A stretch of DNA of 64,000 nt from Acholoe squamosa. Its lineage: Eukaryota; Annelida; Polychaeta; Phyllodocida; Polynoidae. The position numbers were made by a program, and so were the translations under genes. Of this stretch, positions 47,100 through 58,803 are shown in pieces. A model generated the notes under the pieces. It did no database searches. It saw only the letters and a program-made list of their open reading frames with translations, and was not told the DNA's origin. Numbering within the stretch: position 1 is the first letter of the stretch; each line of letters begins with the position of its first letter. Location: contig OX439043.1 in assembly GCA_949317995.1 (NCBI GenBank), positions 186,001 to 250,000 of the forward strand, in the 5' to 3' direction.

Positions 47100-48700
47100 T
47101 TTCATATTCATGGTGAGAACTACATAACAAGATTTTATAAACCAATGTGTTAGTGCACACACACTCGAGGGACGGGAAAGAGGACAAAAGTACCCTGTTG
47201 AGTTTACCAGGAAAACCTGATATTTACCATCGAAATAGCCCACCACACAATAGCAACACACTATGTGTAAAAAGTTCTAGTAAATTTTATAAAAGGTTCC
47301 GGGAAGTTCCATGTACTTAATAAACTTTCACTGAAACCATACCAAAGTAGTGTTAGGCTGCCTAGTTTATTTTCTTCACAAATTACTGCACAATAAAGTT
47401 ACCATCGGGTAGCGACACACCTTATACATAAAGTGTGTCGCTACCCGATGGTAAATTGGCCTGTTTTCCCAGATATTTGACCTACTTTCCATAGGGACCA
47501 ATGTTAAAGCTCTCTCAAAAAAAGCATTATACTATATGTAGTAGAAATGATGTAGAACAGTGTGTGGTATATCGCATATTCAACGTGTTAAGCTACTTGA
47601 AGTAAGATAATGCTGGTTGCCATGGTTATTAAGTTACACCATTTATATACCTGAGGTTATATTCACGGCGAGAACTACATTACACAATTTCATAGGTCAA
47701 TGCGTCGGTACACAAACACGCATGTGAGGGGACGGGAAAGTGGAGATATATTCCCTGTTGAGTTTTTAAAGTAACACGATGGTGGTTGGCATGGTTTTTA
47801 AGCTACGCCATTTATATACCTGAGGTCATATTCACGGCGAGAACTACATGATTTCATAAATCAATGCGTCGGTACACACACACATTCGAGGGGACGGGAA
47901 AGTGGAGATATATTCCCTGTTGAGTTTTTAAAGTAACATGACGGTGGTTGGCATGGTTATTAAGCTACACCATTTATATACCTGAGGTCATATTCATGGT
48001 GAGAACTACACAATTTCATAGATCAATGTGGAGGTGCCTAAATTACGTTGCACATACTCAACTGCTCAAAGTGAAATAATGTTGGTTGCCATGGTTATTA
48101 AGTTACACCATTTTTATACCTGAGGTCATATTTACGGCGAGAACTACACAATTTCATAGATCAATGTGGAGGTGCCTAAATCACGTTATTAATTTATGCA
48201 ATTTCTATACCTAAGGTCACATTCACGGCGAAAACTACATGATTTCATAAATCAATGCATCAGTGCACACACACGCAAGGGACAGGAAAGAGGAGAAACA
48301 TACCCTGTTGAGTTTACCAGGAAAACATGATATTTACCATAGAAATAGCCCACCACACAATAGCAACACACTATGTGTAGAAGGTTTTGCTAAATCTTAT
48401 AAAAGGTTCCGGAGATTTCCGTGTGCGAGAACTACACAATTTCATAGATCAATGTGGAGGTGCCTAAATCACGTTGCATATACTCAGCTGCTCAAAGTGA
48501 AATAATGTTGGTTGCCATGCTTATTAATTTATGCAATTTCTATACCTGAGGTCACATTCATGGCGAGAACTACATGATTTCATAAATCAATGCGTCAGTG
48601 CACACACACGCAAGGGACAGGAAAGAGGAGAAACATACCCTATTGAGTTTACCAGGAAAACATCATATTTACCATAGAAACAGCCCACCACACAATAGCA
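47100..48700. repeat. Imperfect dispersed and tandem repeats, non-coding tract
   Basis: Segments such as GGTTGCCATGGTTATTAAG, ATACCTGAGGTCA, CACGGCGAGAACTACA and CCAGGAAAAC recur about every 150-180 bp. The longer block CGGGAAAG...CCTGTTGAGTTTACCAGG... near 47170 returns near 48280 and 48610. No long ORF fits the repeats. The tract could be an intron, a latency-type transcript or a regulatory/origin region. Confidence 0.8.
47399..47454. repeat. Perfect 22-bp inverted repeat (hairpin), 12-nt loop
   Basis: Arms 47399-47420 and 47433-47454 are exact complements. Each contains CCATCGGGTAGCGACACAC or its complement. The stem is far more GC-rich than the surroundings. It sits next to AATAAA at about 47392. 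It could be a structured RNA, a miRNA-type precursor or a protein-binding palindrome. Confidence 0.9.
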
Positions 48701-48704
48701 ATTA

Positions 48705-48773
48705 GATCAAGATACATGCTTTAGTGATGAAAACACTGACGAGCTAGAGTTATGTGACAGTGACATTAATTAG
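48705..48773 (+). other. Possible acidic last exon with poly(A) signals
   Basis: After AATTAG (possible acceptor) the frame reads as a dense acidic peptide (DQDTCFSDENTDELELCDSDIN) and ends in TAG at 48771. AATAAA follows at about 48810 and 48825. The composition is unlike random AT-rich DNA. If real, the repeat tract upstream would be its intron. Confidence 0.3.
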
Positions 48774-49144
48774 CACACTATTGTAAAAGGAGAAATAACA
48801 ATAAACCGTTATGCAATAAATACCAAGAACATGCGTTTTACCTTTATTTTCTTACTTTGCTACATATACTGAGTTTAGGGTAGATTTTATGGGTGGTGTT
48901 AAATTGGCACATAAACAGCAATACTAATGTAGATGATAATTAAAACCCCGACAATACATATTTGGGGTGGTTAAAACTGTAAATGAAGACCTAAATAGGA
49001 CCTAACATGGGTTATAAATGAAATCATGTATTTTATTTTCACTTACATGAAAGGGTGAATGTAACTATAAAACTAGTGTGCAAGCTAAGGCTATAGCAGT
49101 GACTGTTCTATAGCCCTTACCAGGTCCCTGTTTCCCTAAACCTT

Positions 49145-49316
49145 TAGTTCCCCTCCCTCCCACTTGGAGTATGGGGGAGCCAGCATAAGGGGTGCATGAA
49201 TATTTATGAGGGAGTCCCAGTGATAGGAGGAGGACACATCCCTTATCTGTTCCTGTGGACAGCACTCTCTTTTAGGTCTTAGGGCCTTACAGGCTACTCC
49301 AGGGGAGGGTATAAAA
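49145..49316 (+). promoter_or_regulatory. Duplicated promoter, copy 2, with TATA box
   Basis: Partner of 6234-6410. It ends in GGGTATAAAAAGG (TATA at 49310), 45 bp upstream of the ATG of the spliced gene at 49361. Conserved blocks between the copies mark likely factor-binding sites. Confidence 0.75.
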
Positions 49317-49360
49317 AGGGTGGTATGTAGGGGAGATGCACCATTTGCTTACTGTATGAA

Positions 49361-50255
49361 ATGGATTGCATACAGAAAGCTGACTACATGGGAGTGGAGG
49401 AATTTTTAAGGAAACACATTACCATACCACTGATAATTCACACGGTGGAGGGGGACAAGGAACCCCAGTTTACTAAACCTACCAAGAACGATACTGTCTT
49501 GTCATATCAAAGACACATTTTAGGATTAAACGAGGGAGAGATACACCTTACGGTGTATAAGCCCAGGACCCAGCACGTGAACACTGACCATCAAAGTAAG
49601 CCATTTTGTGAGAACTGTGCTCTCGTGTCATATTTTTTTGATTACATTGACTTTTTGAGGAGCTGTATGTGATTAACCAATGAGGTGGACAGACTTTAAC
49701 GTGCAATTTGAAAAAAAGTGTTTTATTGGTCAACAACCCTAAAATTGCTACTTTGGTTTTGCAATTAACCTATTTTGTCTTTTTTTGGTTCAATTAGTTG
49801 CTGTACATAACCCGAACTATGATGAACTTAGCGACGGCAAAGACAGTAACACACCCACTTTAAAAGTCCTTCCTACAGGTACTAGGCTTTTCTTCACTAC
49901 ATTTTTGTTGTGTTTAAAGGCAGACACGTAATTAAAGTGGATGTATGCCATTTAATAGTGGCAAAGTGCATTATGAATGGAATACAAAACAACTGAAATA
50001 GCAGCAGTGGTTAATGTCTAATGTTTGTCTATTTTATTTGCTTTTACCAGTGACACTGCATGACGAGCAGTTTGACTTCAGCACGTTGGAGCAAATGGCA
50101 ATGGATATGGCTTCTGAAGGTAATTAGCCTTTATACTATGCTGACTAATTGTAATTATGGTGAAATGCCTGCCTTTTAATTTAATGGTGGGATGCTTTAG
50201 CAAGTAGTTTACTGACACTGCTGCACCAGTTGGCATACGTGTAAAGTGCTATTAA
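49361..50255 (+). CDS. Multi-exon gene with phase-1 mini-exons, family unknown
   Basis: Exon 1 is 49361-49595, before GTAAGC. Exon 2 is 49798-49878 (between AATTAG and GTACTA). Exon 3 is 50051-50119 (between TTTTACCAG and GTAATT). One possible last exon is 50230-50255, ending in TAA. Every junction is phase 1 and the joined frame stays open, giving 136 residues. Exon 3 could instead splice to an acceptor at 56380, also in phase 1, continuing into the Pro-rich exons at 56381-57264 beyond the Harbinger insertion. The promoter with TATA lies just upstream. No domain is recognised; exon 2 and 3 peptides are acidic. Confidence 0.55.
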
Positions 50256-50261
50256 CTTGCA

Positions 50262-50771
50262 ATGGCGGATATAAGGAAAGCTCAGTTAACAGACACGGAC
50301 ATATATGTTGCAAAATTCACTGAATGGATAAATGGACTTGCACAGTATAGTAACGAGGGAAATGGAAATTACCTACATCGGACAGTAGTGTTTACATTTG
50401 TATTAATGGAGTCGCGAGTGTTGGACAACGGGATTTTTAACCAGTGTCGTACATTACTAGATAACATATTATGCAATGTTTCTACGGTGGATGAGCCAAA
50501 TAACAGCTTGCAGTTAGGTAATGAGACCGAAAAAATGCTCGGTGTGCTAAAACAATTTGTTTCTCAGGTAGACATGTGGCCGTTTGCTGATTTTTATTAT
50601 TTAGACTCTGTAAAACTTGTCAATGCTGCTAGAAGGATCTTGTCTAGGTATGACCTTAGAAATAATCACATGCGGCTACAGAGGATGTGTAGAAAATCAA
50701 TACAGACAGCTTTATGGAATCACCTGAAACCTGACTGGACTGGCACTAGTTATAAGCGGGTATTCCACTGA
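50262..50771 (+). CDS. Unknown 169-aa protein ending at the Harbinger insertion
   Basis: Intact ORF from ATG 50262 and helical in character. Its TGA stop (50769-50771) abuts the left end of the Harbinger element, so the natural end may have been changed by the insertion. The short distance after the spliced gene (7 bp from its possible last stop) suggests an alternative product of the same transcription unit. No signal peptide or known motif. Confidence 0.5.
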   Translation: MADIRKAQLTDTDIYVAKFTEWINGLAQYSNEGNGNYLHRTVVFTFVLMESRVLDNGIFNQCRTLLDNILCNVSTVDEPNNSLQLGNETEKMLGVLKQFVSQVDMWPFADFYYLDSVKLVNAARRILSRYDLRNNHMRLQRMCRKSIQTALWNHLKPDWTGTSYKRVFH

Positions 50772-51148
50772 AGCCGATAGTTGTCCGATTTTATCATCGG
50801 GTTGCATCGGGGATGCATCGGGCAGCATCGGGAACTATCGGCCAGCTATCGGGCACTGTCGGGCTTCTGTCGGGCAAGAATCGGGCTTAAATCGTCTTCG
50901 GTGGAAGACCTATTTTTTTTTCATCGGGAACCATCGGAGATGTATCTCCGACGGTCCCCGACAGTGCCCGACAGTGCCCGACAGTACCCGATTTTTTCTA
51001 ACTGATTAGAAAAAATTGGGTACCTGTCGGGTTACTTCGCTGTCGGGCCGACAGAAATAGTTCACTTTTCTCTCACTTGGGGTACCGCTGTCGGGCTGCT
51101 TGTCACGTGCAAGTCATGTGACCTTCGCTTTGGCCGTAAACAAACAAG

Positions 51149-53327
51149 ATGTCGGGTAGAGCAGGTTCGAGGCGTCGGGGAAGGGGAGGAAACAAGGGTT
51201 TCAAACCCCCTAGAAGTAAAAAAGACAGTTCAGACGTAGTCATAGAGACGCAGGAAGAACCCAAGGCTCCTGCGAAACGTTTCTCTGCAAGAGGTAAGGC
51301 CCGATTGCCCGAGTTGACACCAGATGAGTTGGGAGAAGCTCGCACGGCCATGTCTAAAAAAAATACCGGTACACATACTACTACCAAAAACCTGCCTGTT
51401 GTGGACGAAGATTCAGATGAAATTGACATTACAGAGGACACTGCACTAGACCTAAGTGTACAGGAACCATTTTTATCTTCCACTCCTGTGTCTCGTGACA
51501 AGTTGGAGGAGTCCACCTGTGCCCGTACTTCAGGTCCTCTGCCTCGTCTCCTTAGCAAGAAGGGTACCAAGCGTAACCTGCTGCCCGACATGGAAAAGGG
51601 GGAGGGGTCAGTCAGCCCTCCACCTTCTCCTCGTTCTCCGACGCCACCTCCTCCAAAGAAGCAGAAAAAGGTCGTACAAGAAAAAACCCAAGACAGTTCC
51701 TGTTCATCAGGACCTCCTGCAAAGAAGGCCTGTATTAAATCCCCTCCATACACCCTTTCTGGTAGGAGCGAGCAGGTCCAAGACGACAGTGAAGAAGAAG
51801 GTCAAGGTCAGGGAGACGATGGTGAGGAGGGTGAAGAAGCAGACATCCACGACAGTCAGGCTGTAGTCACCCCAAAAAAAACTATAGGAGAAATTAAGAA
51901 GAAACATTCCGTAGGAGCTGGCAGCGGGAGGCAGTTCTTCAAGGATCCAGAAGTTCTGGAGCGATTGTGTGAGCTGTGGCAGCAGTGCACCCACCTTTAT
52001 GACAAGAGCCACTCCTTGTATAAGGACCCCACTGCAAAATGGACAGCTCTAGCTAAGATCTCGGATGAACTCAACATTCCAGGTAAAAATCATTTCAGTA
52101 TTTTCTTCTGTTGTCTTTGCTACCTGAGTATAATATAGTAGTTAAAATATTTATTCTATCTTTTAATGTTTTTAGTAAGAGACTCTTATATGAATGTATT
52201 TTTTTTAATACAGTCTTTTTATCTTTTGTTACTGATATTAAAAAAAAACCTTTTCTTTCAGCTTACTTCATTAACATCCGTATGACGTCTTTGAGATCGG
52301 ACTACCAGAAAATCGTGTCTGGAAAAATTAAATCGGGGTCATCTGCTGAAGAAGGGAAGCTCCCCTACATAAAAGCCCTCATAAAACGGCTGTGTGGGTT
52401 CTTAGATCCATGGTGTAAGAAATTGGAGAGTGACACCAATTATCCACAGAAAAAGGTAATCATTGAATATTTCTGTCTGTCTAAAAAGTTGACCCAGATT
52501 CCATCCCGATTTGTATGTAATTACTATAATTTTAAGTTGACCGTTTCTGCTCCTAATTTTACCTGATATTTAACAACACACCTGGCTGAAAATTTCTTTC
52601 TGTTTTATTTGATACTCAACCATTTATTTCACTGCAGGAGGTCGTACGGCCCAAACACCTGGAGGAACCATCCGAGGAGGCCGATGAGATGGTGATTGAG
52701 GTGAACGACGATGAGGAAGACGACACTGTCAAGGACGTGGACTACAATCCTGAAGCAGAGTCTGGAGATGAGATCGTCGACGACTCCATCGCCAGTAGGA
52801 CAAGATTTTCTCCCCACAGAAAGAAAACTTCTGCAGGTGGGTCTGCAAAATCAGATGCAGCTCCTCCGACTTCTCTTGATAAGGGCAAGGGGTCTGGTAA
52901 AACTTCTAAGAAAGGTGCTGTTCCTTCTACCAGTGGTGAAAAACGTAAGACTATTAACTACAATATTCCAAAGAAAAATGTGGTTACTGAAGCTGCCAAG
53001 GCAGAATACCTGGAGAAGAGAGAGCCACAACACCTTAAACCTGGAGAAAAGAAACAGAAGACAGTCTCAGAGATACTCCAGTCTAGAGAAAAGTTTTATG
53101 AGTCATACGGGGAATCTTTGAACGATCTTGTGACCTTAGTGGGCAACAGAACCCAGGCTCAGGCCCATCCTCCCCCCCCTGAGAAGGAGGTTTCTCCTGA
53201 CACACAGTGGTGCAAGATGTTAGAGGTGGAGATGGCACGCATGACCCAAAAGGTCAAGGACAAATTTAAGGTCCATGTTTATCTGACAGCCGTGCAGGCT
53301 GTGAACGGGGAATGGGACGGACAGTAA
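51149..53327 (+). CDS. Harbinger MADF-type DNA-binding protein, three exons
   Basis: Exons 51149-52082, 52262-52455 and 52638-53327, with GT-AG introns and consistent phases (1, then 0). Exon 1 encodes a long disordered Ser/Pro/acidic region and the start of a MADF-like domain (LERLCELWQQCTHLYDKSHSLYKD...KWTALAKISDELNI). Exon 2 completes it (IRMTSLRSDYQKI). Exon 3 is acidic, then basic, ending in a helical part. In PIF/Harbinger elements this second protein binds the transposon ends and brings the transposase into the nucleus. Confidence 0.8.
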
Positions 53328-54079
53328 GGGCACCTAGTGCTAGAGATAATTGTTCTGATCATAAAACTGTCGGAGACGCGGCCGATTATTATTTATTTGT
53401 GTTTTCTAGTCTGTCTTTTCATATGATAAAAACTTTCTGGTTGGATTAAAGAATAAATAATTTTTTTTTTTAAACAAGAAAGTTAAGATATTTTATTTGC
53501 AAGACATCGTGCATATGTCGTGTTGCCGTAGCAGCAGACACAATTGTAGTAACATGATTTCATATATCAACATCGACATGTAAAGATCTCATGATATATC
53601 AAAATGGACCTGTAAAGATCTCAATACTGTCAAGTACTCCAGGATATATCTAGATGCTGACATAACACATATCAGGTGTTTTTATATTTCATATAGATTT
53701 AGGTATGTATACTCAAGGTAAAAAACTTGCCTCATCTGATGCATCACTTATCAGGTGAAATCGTGCCTTTATCAGATACAATATATCACATGATAGTTCA
53801 TGTACGATAATGTTGCGCCCGATTCACACAGGTTATTCAATTTCTATGTACAATCCGACTTCATGCATGTAACAGCATGACACCTCAGACAGTGCCATAT
53901 ACATATTGTATCAGACAAAAGGGATGTGAAGATAACAGTTCTAGTTCAGATTTGTCAATAAAAAAAAATAATTTGTTATAACATCTTGTGGTTGTGGTAC
54001 ATAAAAATATTCAATAATATGTTCTCTTGGTCATAGTACGTCCGACATTTCCTTTCAGAAGACACATGCTGTACAGGCT
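53328..54079. other. Convergent 3' region inside the Harbinger element
   Basis: AT-rich, with AATAAA at about 53451 for the plus gene and TTTATT complements for the minus gene. A GATATATC/CATATATC-rich stretch lies at 53560-53790. I see no gene here. Confidence 0.5.
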
Positions 54080-56024
54080 TCACTCACTGTCCTCGTCCGG
54101 GACATCATCTGGACCAGCCTCCCTGGCAGCTTCTCTCTCAAACAGATACCCATACCTTTTCCGCAGGTATCGGTCCTGCCATGGGACCCGGCCGGCTCTG
54201 GACGAAAACCATTCACACAGGCTATGGCGCATGGTCTTGGCATCCTGAGGCATGTTTCTAGGTGCCGCCGCCCTGTCTAGACCTTCCAGGCCCCCTTCCT
54301 CTCTCCACTCTCCTGGGTGAAGCTCGTGTTCCCTGTCTTCATAATCTACAGCCCCATGAGGTATATACTCAGACGGGGATCGGGTGCGTAGAAAATTGTG
54401 AAGGGCAAGGGAGGCCATGACTAGGATCTTGACTCCTTTGGGTTCCATGTCCTGTTGCCTCAGGAAGAGGCGAAATCTGGTCACCCAGATGCCGAAGGAA
54501 TTCTCAACACACCTACGACCCCTGGACATCCTGTAGTTGTATGCTACCTTTTTCATCCCTTGGTCCTTGACGGCGTAAGGCTTCATCAGATGGGTAGAAA
54601 GCCCGAAAGCATCGTCGCCGATCATGAAATAGGGCAAAAGGTCCCTCATTCCTTTGATCCCAGAGGCTGGAGGAATCTGAAGGGGGTTAGTGGGGTCACT
54701 CATATCTCTGTGCATGGGACCTTCCTTCCAGATCCTGGAATCTCCAGCCTTCCCCTCAGAGCCCACGTCCACGTAAAGGAACCTGTACTGAGCGTCCACG
54801 ACGGCCATCAGCATGATGCTGTAAAACTTCTTATAGTTGAAGTAAGTGGCCCCGCTCTTCTTTGGCTTCTTGATCCTTATGTGCTTACCATCTACAGATC
54901 CTATGCAGTGGGGCACCTGCCAGGAACTGGCATAGCCGTCGGCTATCTCAAGCCATTCCTCCGTCGTGCTAGGTACCTGCATGAAAAATATTTTAAAAAA
55001 ATCTTAGATCTTTTCATCTTGGATGGGCAAGACAATATGTTTTTTTTTTTTTATTGTAAAATGATAAGAACTTTATATAGACAAGCAGGAGCATAACCAA
55101 AAAGTTTCCTCGAGGTCTTTATTTTATAACAAAGAAATAATTATTTTTTTTATTTACCTTCATGTACTCTTCTCTCAACACAGCCGTCAAAGCTATGCAC
55201 GTGTCGCGGATAATAGGGTACACCGTAGACCCGCCCACCAGATGGCCATGGTGGAGTGTCTGGCTGCTGTCGCCTGCCAAAAAAAAAAAAAATTAGTGTT
55301 TTTGAAGCACATATTAAATCATATAAACATGACTTTTATTTTTTTTCCGGCTTTAATAAAATTAAAAGGGAGAGGTTCATTTGAACCTTACCAACCTTGA
55401 ATAAAACATGCTCTGTCTCAGATAATACACATATATATCAAGTTACCTAAGGCAAGGTATCGGAGGGTTATGTCCAACCTCTCGTCTGGCTTCACAGAGG
55501 GCCTGAAGTTGGTGTCGCTCCGATAAATCAGTGGGGTGACCTTGGCGAGCAGCTCGTGGTACAAGTCGGGCCCCATCCGCAAAGTATGCTTGAATTCAGC
55601 GTCCTCTCCCATCTGAAAAAAAGAGAAAAGCTAAATTAACAGAACAAGAGCCATTGTCCCCCCCCCCTGCCATGCAGGGGCTGTCCATAAAGAAAAGGAT
55701 AATAACCCGTCTACTGGACAGTTTATCACCGATTTGTGCTCAAGATGAATACCATCTGGACCCCCCCCCTCCTTCCCACTGTCTGCCTCCGACATTACCT
55801 TGTATGGATGGGCCCTTATTATACAAGATACTTACAGCTATCAGATCACGATGGAGCTTGGTGAAGGTGTTCCTTTGCCTCTCATCTGTCCTGTCCTTCA
55901 GGTAGGGTGCAGCATGGTACCTGTGCTTCCTTTTCACCCCTTGGATAACATCGATGTCTCCCTCCTCTAGAGCTAAAATACCGATAGTGGCGTTCGCGAG
56001 CAGCACGATCTCCTCGACCTCCAT
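54080..56024 (-). CDS. Harbinger DDE transposase (nuclease), four exons
   Basis: Exons 56024-55836, 55612-55447, 55273-55158 and 54976-54080, all with GT-AG borders. The joined length is 456 codons including the stop, with no internal stop. The DDE_4-type core shows D in GSVDGKHI, D in GDDAF and E in CVENSFG, in the right order and in exon 4. A helical N-terminal region (HTH-type) comes before. All catalytic residues are present, so the transposase may be active. Antisense to and convergent with the MADF gene. Confidence 0.88.
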
Positions 56025-56380
56025 CTTGTTCTTGAAAGTAGGTCATCGCCGATCACGTGATCAGTGGAAGAGCTGGCCTAGATATCGGCGACGAAAGTCG
56101 GACACCTGTCGGAGACTGTATCCGACAGTATGCCAGTTTGGTGGAAGAGCAGAAATCGGGTAGGGGTGGGGTAACCGATTGTGGAACTTTGGACTGTCGG
56201 CCAGTTATCGGGCGGACTTTTTTGTCGGACCGACAACAGGCCGACGAACTAAAAAGAGCCAATCGGGCCTCTGTCGGCCCGACAAAAACCAGGAAAATCA
56301 TCGGCTTTAGGGTTATAGGGTGTACAATACTAGTTGTATTAAGGCACGTGACAATGCTTATAAGCTACCTCTTCCTCAAG

Positions 56381-57264
56381 GCCTTATTCACTTTATAACG
56401 ACTTTTGACAATTATCACCCCCTCCATTGCATTTTGGAGGAAATTTGCAGGGCGGGAGTGTTTGCTGTTATAGAAACTCCAAAACAGCAGTCACATAATC
56501 ATGCCTGGAACCCGTTTATTGCAAAAATGTCAAATCCAAGAACGTTAAGGTGTTCCCGAGAAGCGGTAGAGCAAACAGAGAAGTCCTTGTGTTATTTTGC
56601 TGAACTTTTTAAACACATCCTTCAGAAAAGGTTGCGTCGAAATGGCTTAAACGATGATTCGAAATCTGTAAATATTTTCTCACTTTGGAGCGCATGGGAT
56701 GATAAGGTTCAAAAAGGTAATCAAGAATGTTGGGAAAGTGTACAAAAGCCAAGTGACCCTTAATCTTGACTAAAAGTTGTCTACTATTAACAGAAAGATG
56801 TTTTTGTGTTGAATTTAATATGTTTAGGATTTTAATTAATTGTGTTTTTCTTGTTCTATTTTTCATCAGAAACACGCACTGGGTTACCTGGGCAAATACC
56901 TGCAGCAATTTCTGCAGCGATCCCTGCTCCCATCCCTGCACCAAACCCCATATTTACCCCTGTGCCCATTCCTGCATCAAGACCTGCAGAAATACCATCA
57001 CCGATACCCACAGCTTTACCAGTATCTACACCTGAAAAAATGGTTGTATCGACGCCTGTTGTAAACACTAAATATAAGACAGAGATATGGGATGCGTTAA
57101 CGGATTATACAGCACAAGCTGTAGATGAAGTAGAAAAGACAAATTTCTATTCTCCCAACTTTTTTGATGTATATTTAGACGATATACAGTACGTATCAAC
57201 AGAGGTAGACAGGGTCAATAACCTTCCTGAGTTTTCAGTAGATGACGTTATTCTCAACCTATAA
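56381..57264 (+). CDS. Herpesvirus exons downstream of Harbinger, with Pro-rich repeat region
   Basis: Exon D is 56381-56716, before GTAATC; exon E is 56870-57264, after TTTTTCATCAG. Both junctions are phase 1 and the frame is open through. There is no ATG upstream in frame before codon 56529, so the 5' part must be elsewhere; exons 1-3 of the gene at 49361 fit in phase. Exon E has about ten repeats of P-A/I-P type (IPAAISAAIPAPIPAP...) followed by an acidic C-terminus. AATAAA is at about 57523. No family is known. Confidence 0.5.
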
Positions 57265-57669
57265 CTTTGTGTGTATATGTTTTGTTTGTTTGTGTACATA
57301 TGTAAAGAAGATTGCTGTAAATATTTAGCGCTTTCATGTAACCGATAGTCGTGCCGTATCTTTCCACGAGTGAAAGCTAAACTAGTTCACCTATTATTCA
57401 CCAGGGGGAAACACAATAGATTATGTGACTGTACTCCATGTTTAAACCACAATCCTAGTGGTTTTATCAGAGGTTAAATAGTGTAAACTAGTGGAATTTG
57501 TTTGTTCTTTCTGTGTTGTTATTAAATAAAAAGGGCCTCTCGATATTTGGAGGGGCGAAAAAGTATGTATGGTGCGTCAGTTATGTTTCTATGCCAGAAT
57601 ATAGGAAAATGATACTCATATAACCTATTTAGATGCTGCATATTTTATACACTTTTATTTTTGAACAAG

Positions 57670-58803
57670 TTAAGATAGTAAACTGTCGGTTTTTAAATAT
57701 TTGGTTATGGAAGGTGCATTTGATGTTTTAACACGTTTTCTAAACAATTTGCGACTGGTTTCGATATAATTGATTGGAGCTTCATTTAGGTTTCTTTGCT
57801 TAACCTTACATCCGTTGTTCAAATCGATAAATTGAACTACATGCTTAACTTCATCAGAGAAAGTTATGACATTGGTGTCCCCATTAAAAACCCCATTAAA
57901 AACAACAACCTTTCTCACGTTCACCTCCCTGCTCACAATGCGCTCCGATGCGTCTTTCAAGGATTTAACAGTTACTGAAAATGGGGGCAAACTCCACATC
58001 CATTTACATACATGACGTTTGTCATCACGCAATATCTCACAAATGTCTACTAGTGACACAGTTTCAGTACACGATTCTCTGAGAGAAATAGTTTTAGTGT
58101 CCACCACATTGTTTACAGACACCCAACTTTCAATTGAAAATGTTTCTAATACTTCCAAAAATGTTCTCACCGGTAGGCGAAAAGCAAACACATTTTTTGA
58201 ATTTGGAACGTATGAATCCTGATTAACCAAATACACCTTTTTATCAGCCTTTTGGTATGAGGGGAGAAGAAAGGGAGTTGCACGTGTTTGACTTGCATAT
58301 TCCTTCATGTCTAACAAATAGAAAGAGTTTTCTTGCATTTCTTTAAGACAGTGAATGTTGGACTGCTTAAAGGAAGACATGTCCGGACCAAACAAGCGAT
58401 AATTCTCTTTTTTTACAAGTTTCCGGTGAAATTGAAACCTCACTCGGTCCTTTGACCAACCCAATGAGATGTAATGAAGGCATTTGTTAAACAAATCATT
58501 AACATACAGCTCCCATAGATCACAACCAGTGCCTGTGTTTTCCCAAGAGTGATCTTCATTTAGCTGACTTAGGCGTGATACAGACATTTCGGGAGAAAAC
58601 ATACATGTTGGCGGAAAAGGATCTGGATTGCAATTTAAAGGGTCGGAAATGAAATCCCGCAGCCTTTCAGCCAATTCGTCAACCATCGGGGACTTAAGAG
58701 TAGAAGGTATAGGAACCGGAATGAAATGATAGTCTTTTTCCTTGCGGTCTATTTCATATGCTTTGTCATAAACCTCCATGTACTCTTTTAAATGCTCGGC
58801 CAT
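57670..58803 (-). CDS. Unknown 377-aa herpesvirus protein behind the polymerase
   Basis: The ATG at 58803 directly follows the TAG of the polymerase gene (58804-58806), so the two are tightly coupled. The ORF is intact, moderately basic at its end (SRKLFRKRVKTSNAPSITKYLK) and mainly alpha/beta in character. There is no signal peptide, zinc motif or membrane segment. Minus-strand AATAAA is at about 57653. The tail motif S-x-x-K-Y-L-K loosely recalls PCNA-type binding tails, which would fit a replication partner, but I would not rely on it. Confidence 0.55.
   Translation of the reverse strand: MAEHLKEYMEVYDKAYEIDRKEKDYHFIPVPIPSTLKSPMVDELAERLRDFISDPLNCNPDPFPPTCMFSPEMSVSRLSQLNEDHSWENTGTGCDLWELYVNDLFNKCLHYISLGWSKDRVRFQFHRKLVKKENYRLFGPDMSSFKQSNIHCLKEMQENSFYLLDMKEYASQTRATPFLLPSYQKADKKVYLVNQDSYVPNSKNVFAFRLPVRTFLEVLETFSIESWVSVNNVVDTKTISLRESCTETVSLVDICEILRDDKRHVCKWMWSLPPFSVTVKSLKDASERIVSREVNVRKVVVFNGVFNGDTNVITFSDEVKHVVQFIDLNNGCKVKQRNLNEAPINYIETSRKLFRKRVKTSNAPSITKYLKTDSLLS

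Larger units (their letters stand above)
50772..56306. mobile_element. PIF/Harbinger DNA transposon, about 5.5 kb, seemingly intact
   Basis: The ends share AGCCGAT and a similar following stretch in inverted orientation. Both ends carry arrays of TCGGGC/GCCCGA-type subterminal repeats (50780-51080 and 56085-56306). It holds the two genes typical of the superfamily: a MADF/Myb-like protein and a DDE transposase, convergent. The presumed 3-bp target copies are TGA on the left and TTA on the right, so one may have mutated or the boundary may be off by a base or two. Confidence 0.85.

Noticed and set aside
51103..51753. 216-codon minus-strand ORF
   Set aside because: It is the antisense shadow of exon 1 of the Harbinger MADF gene, which has a supported exon structure.
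56856..57068. Minus-strand ORF of Gly/Ile repeats
   Set aside because: It is the antisense shadow of the Pro-rich exon at 56870-57264.
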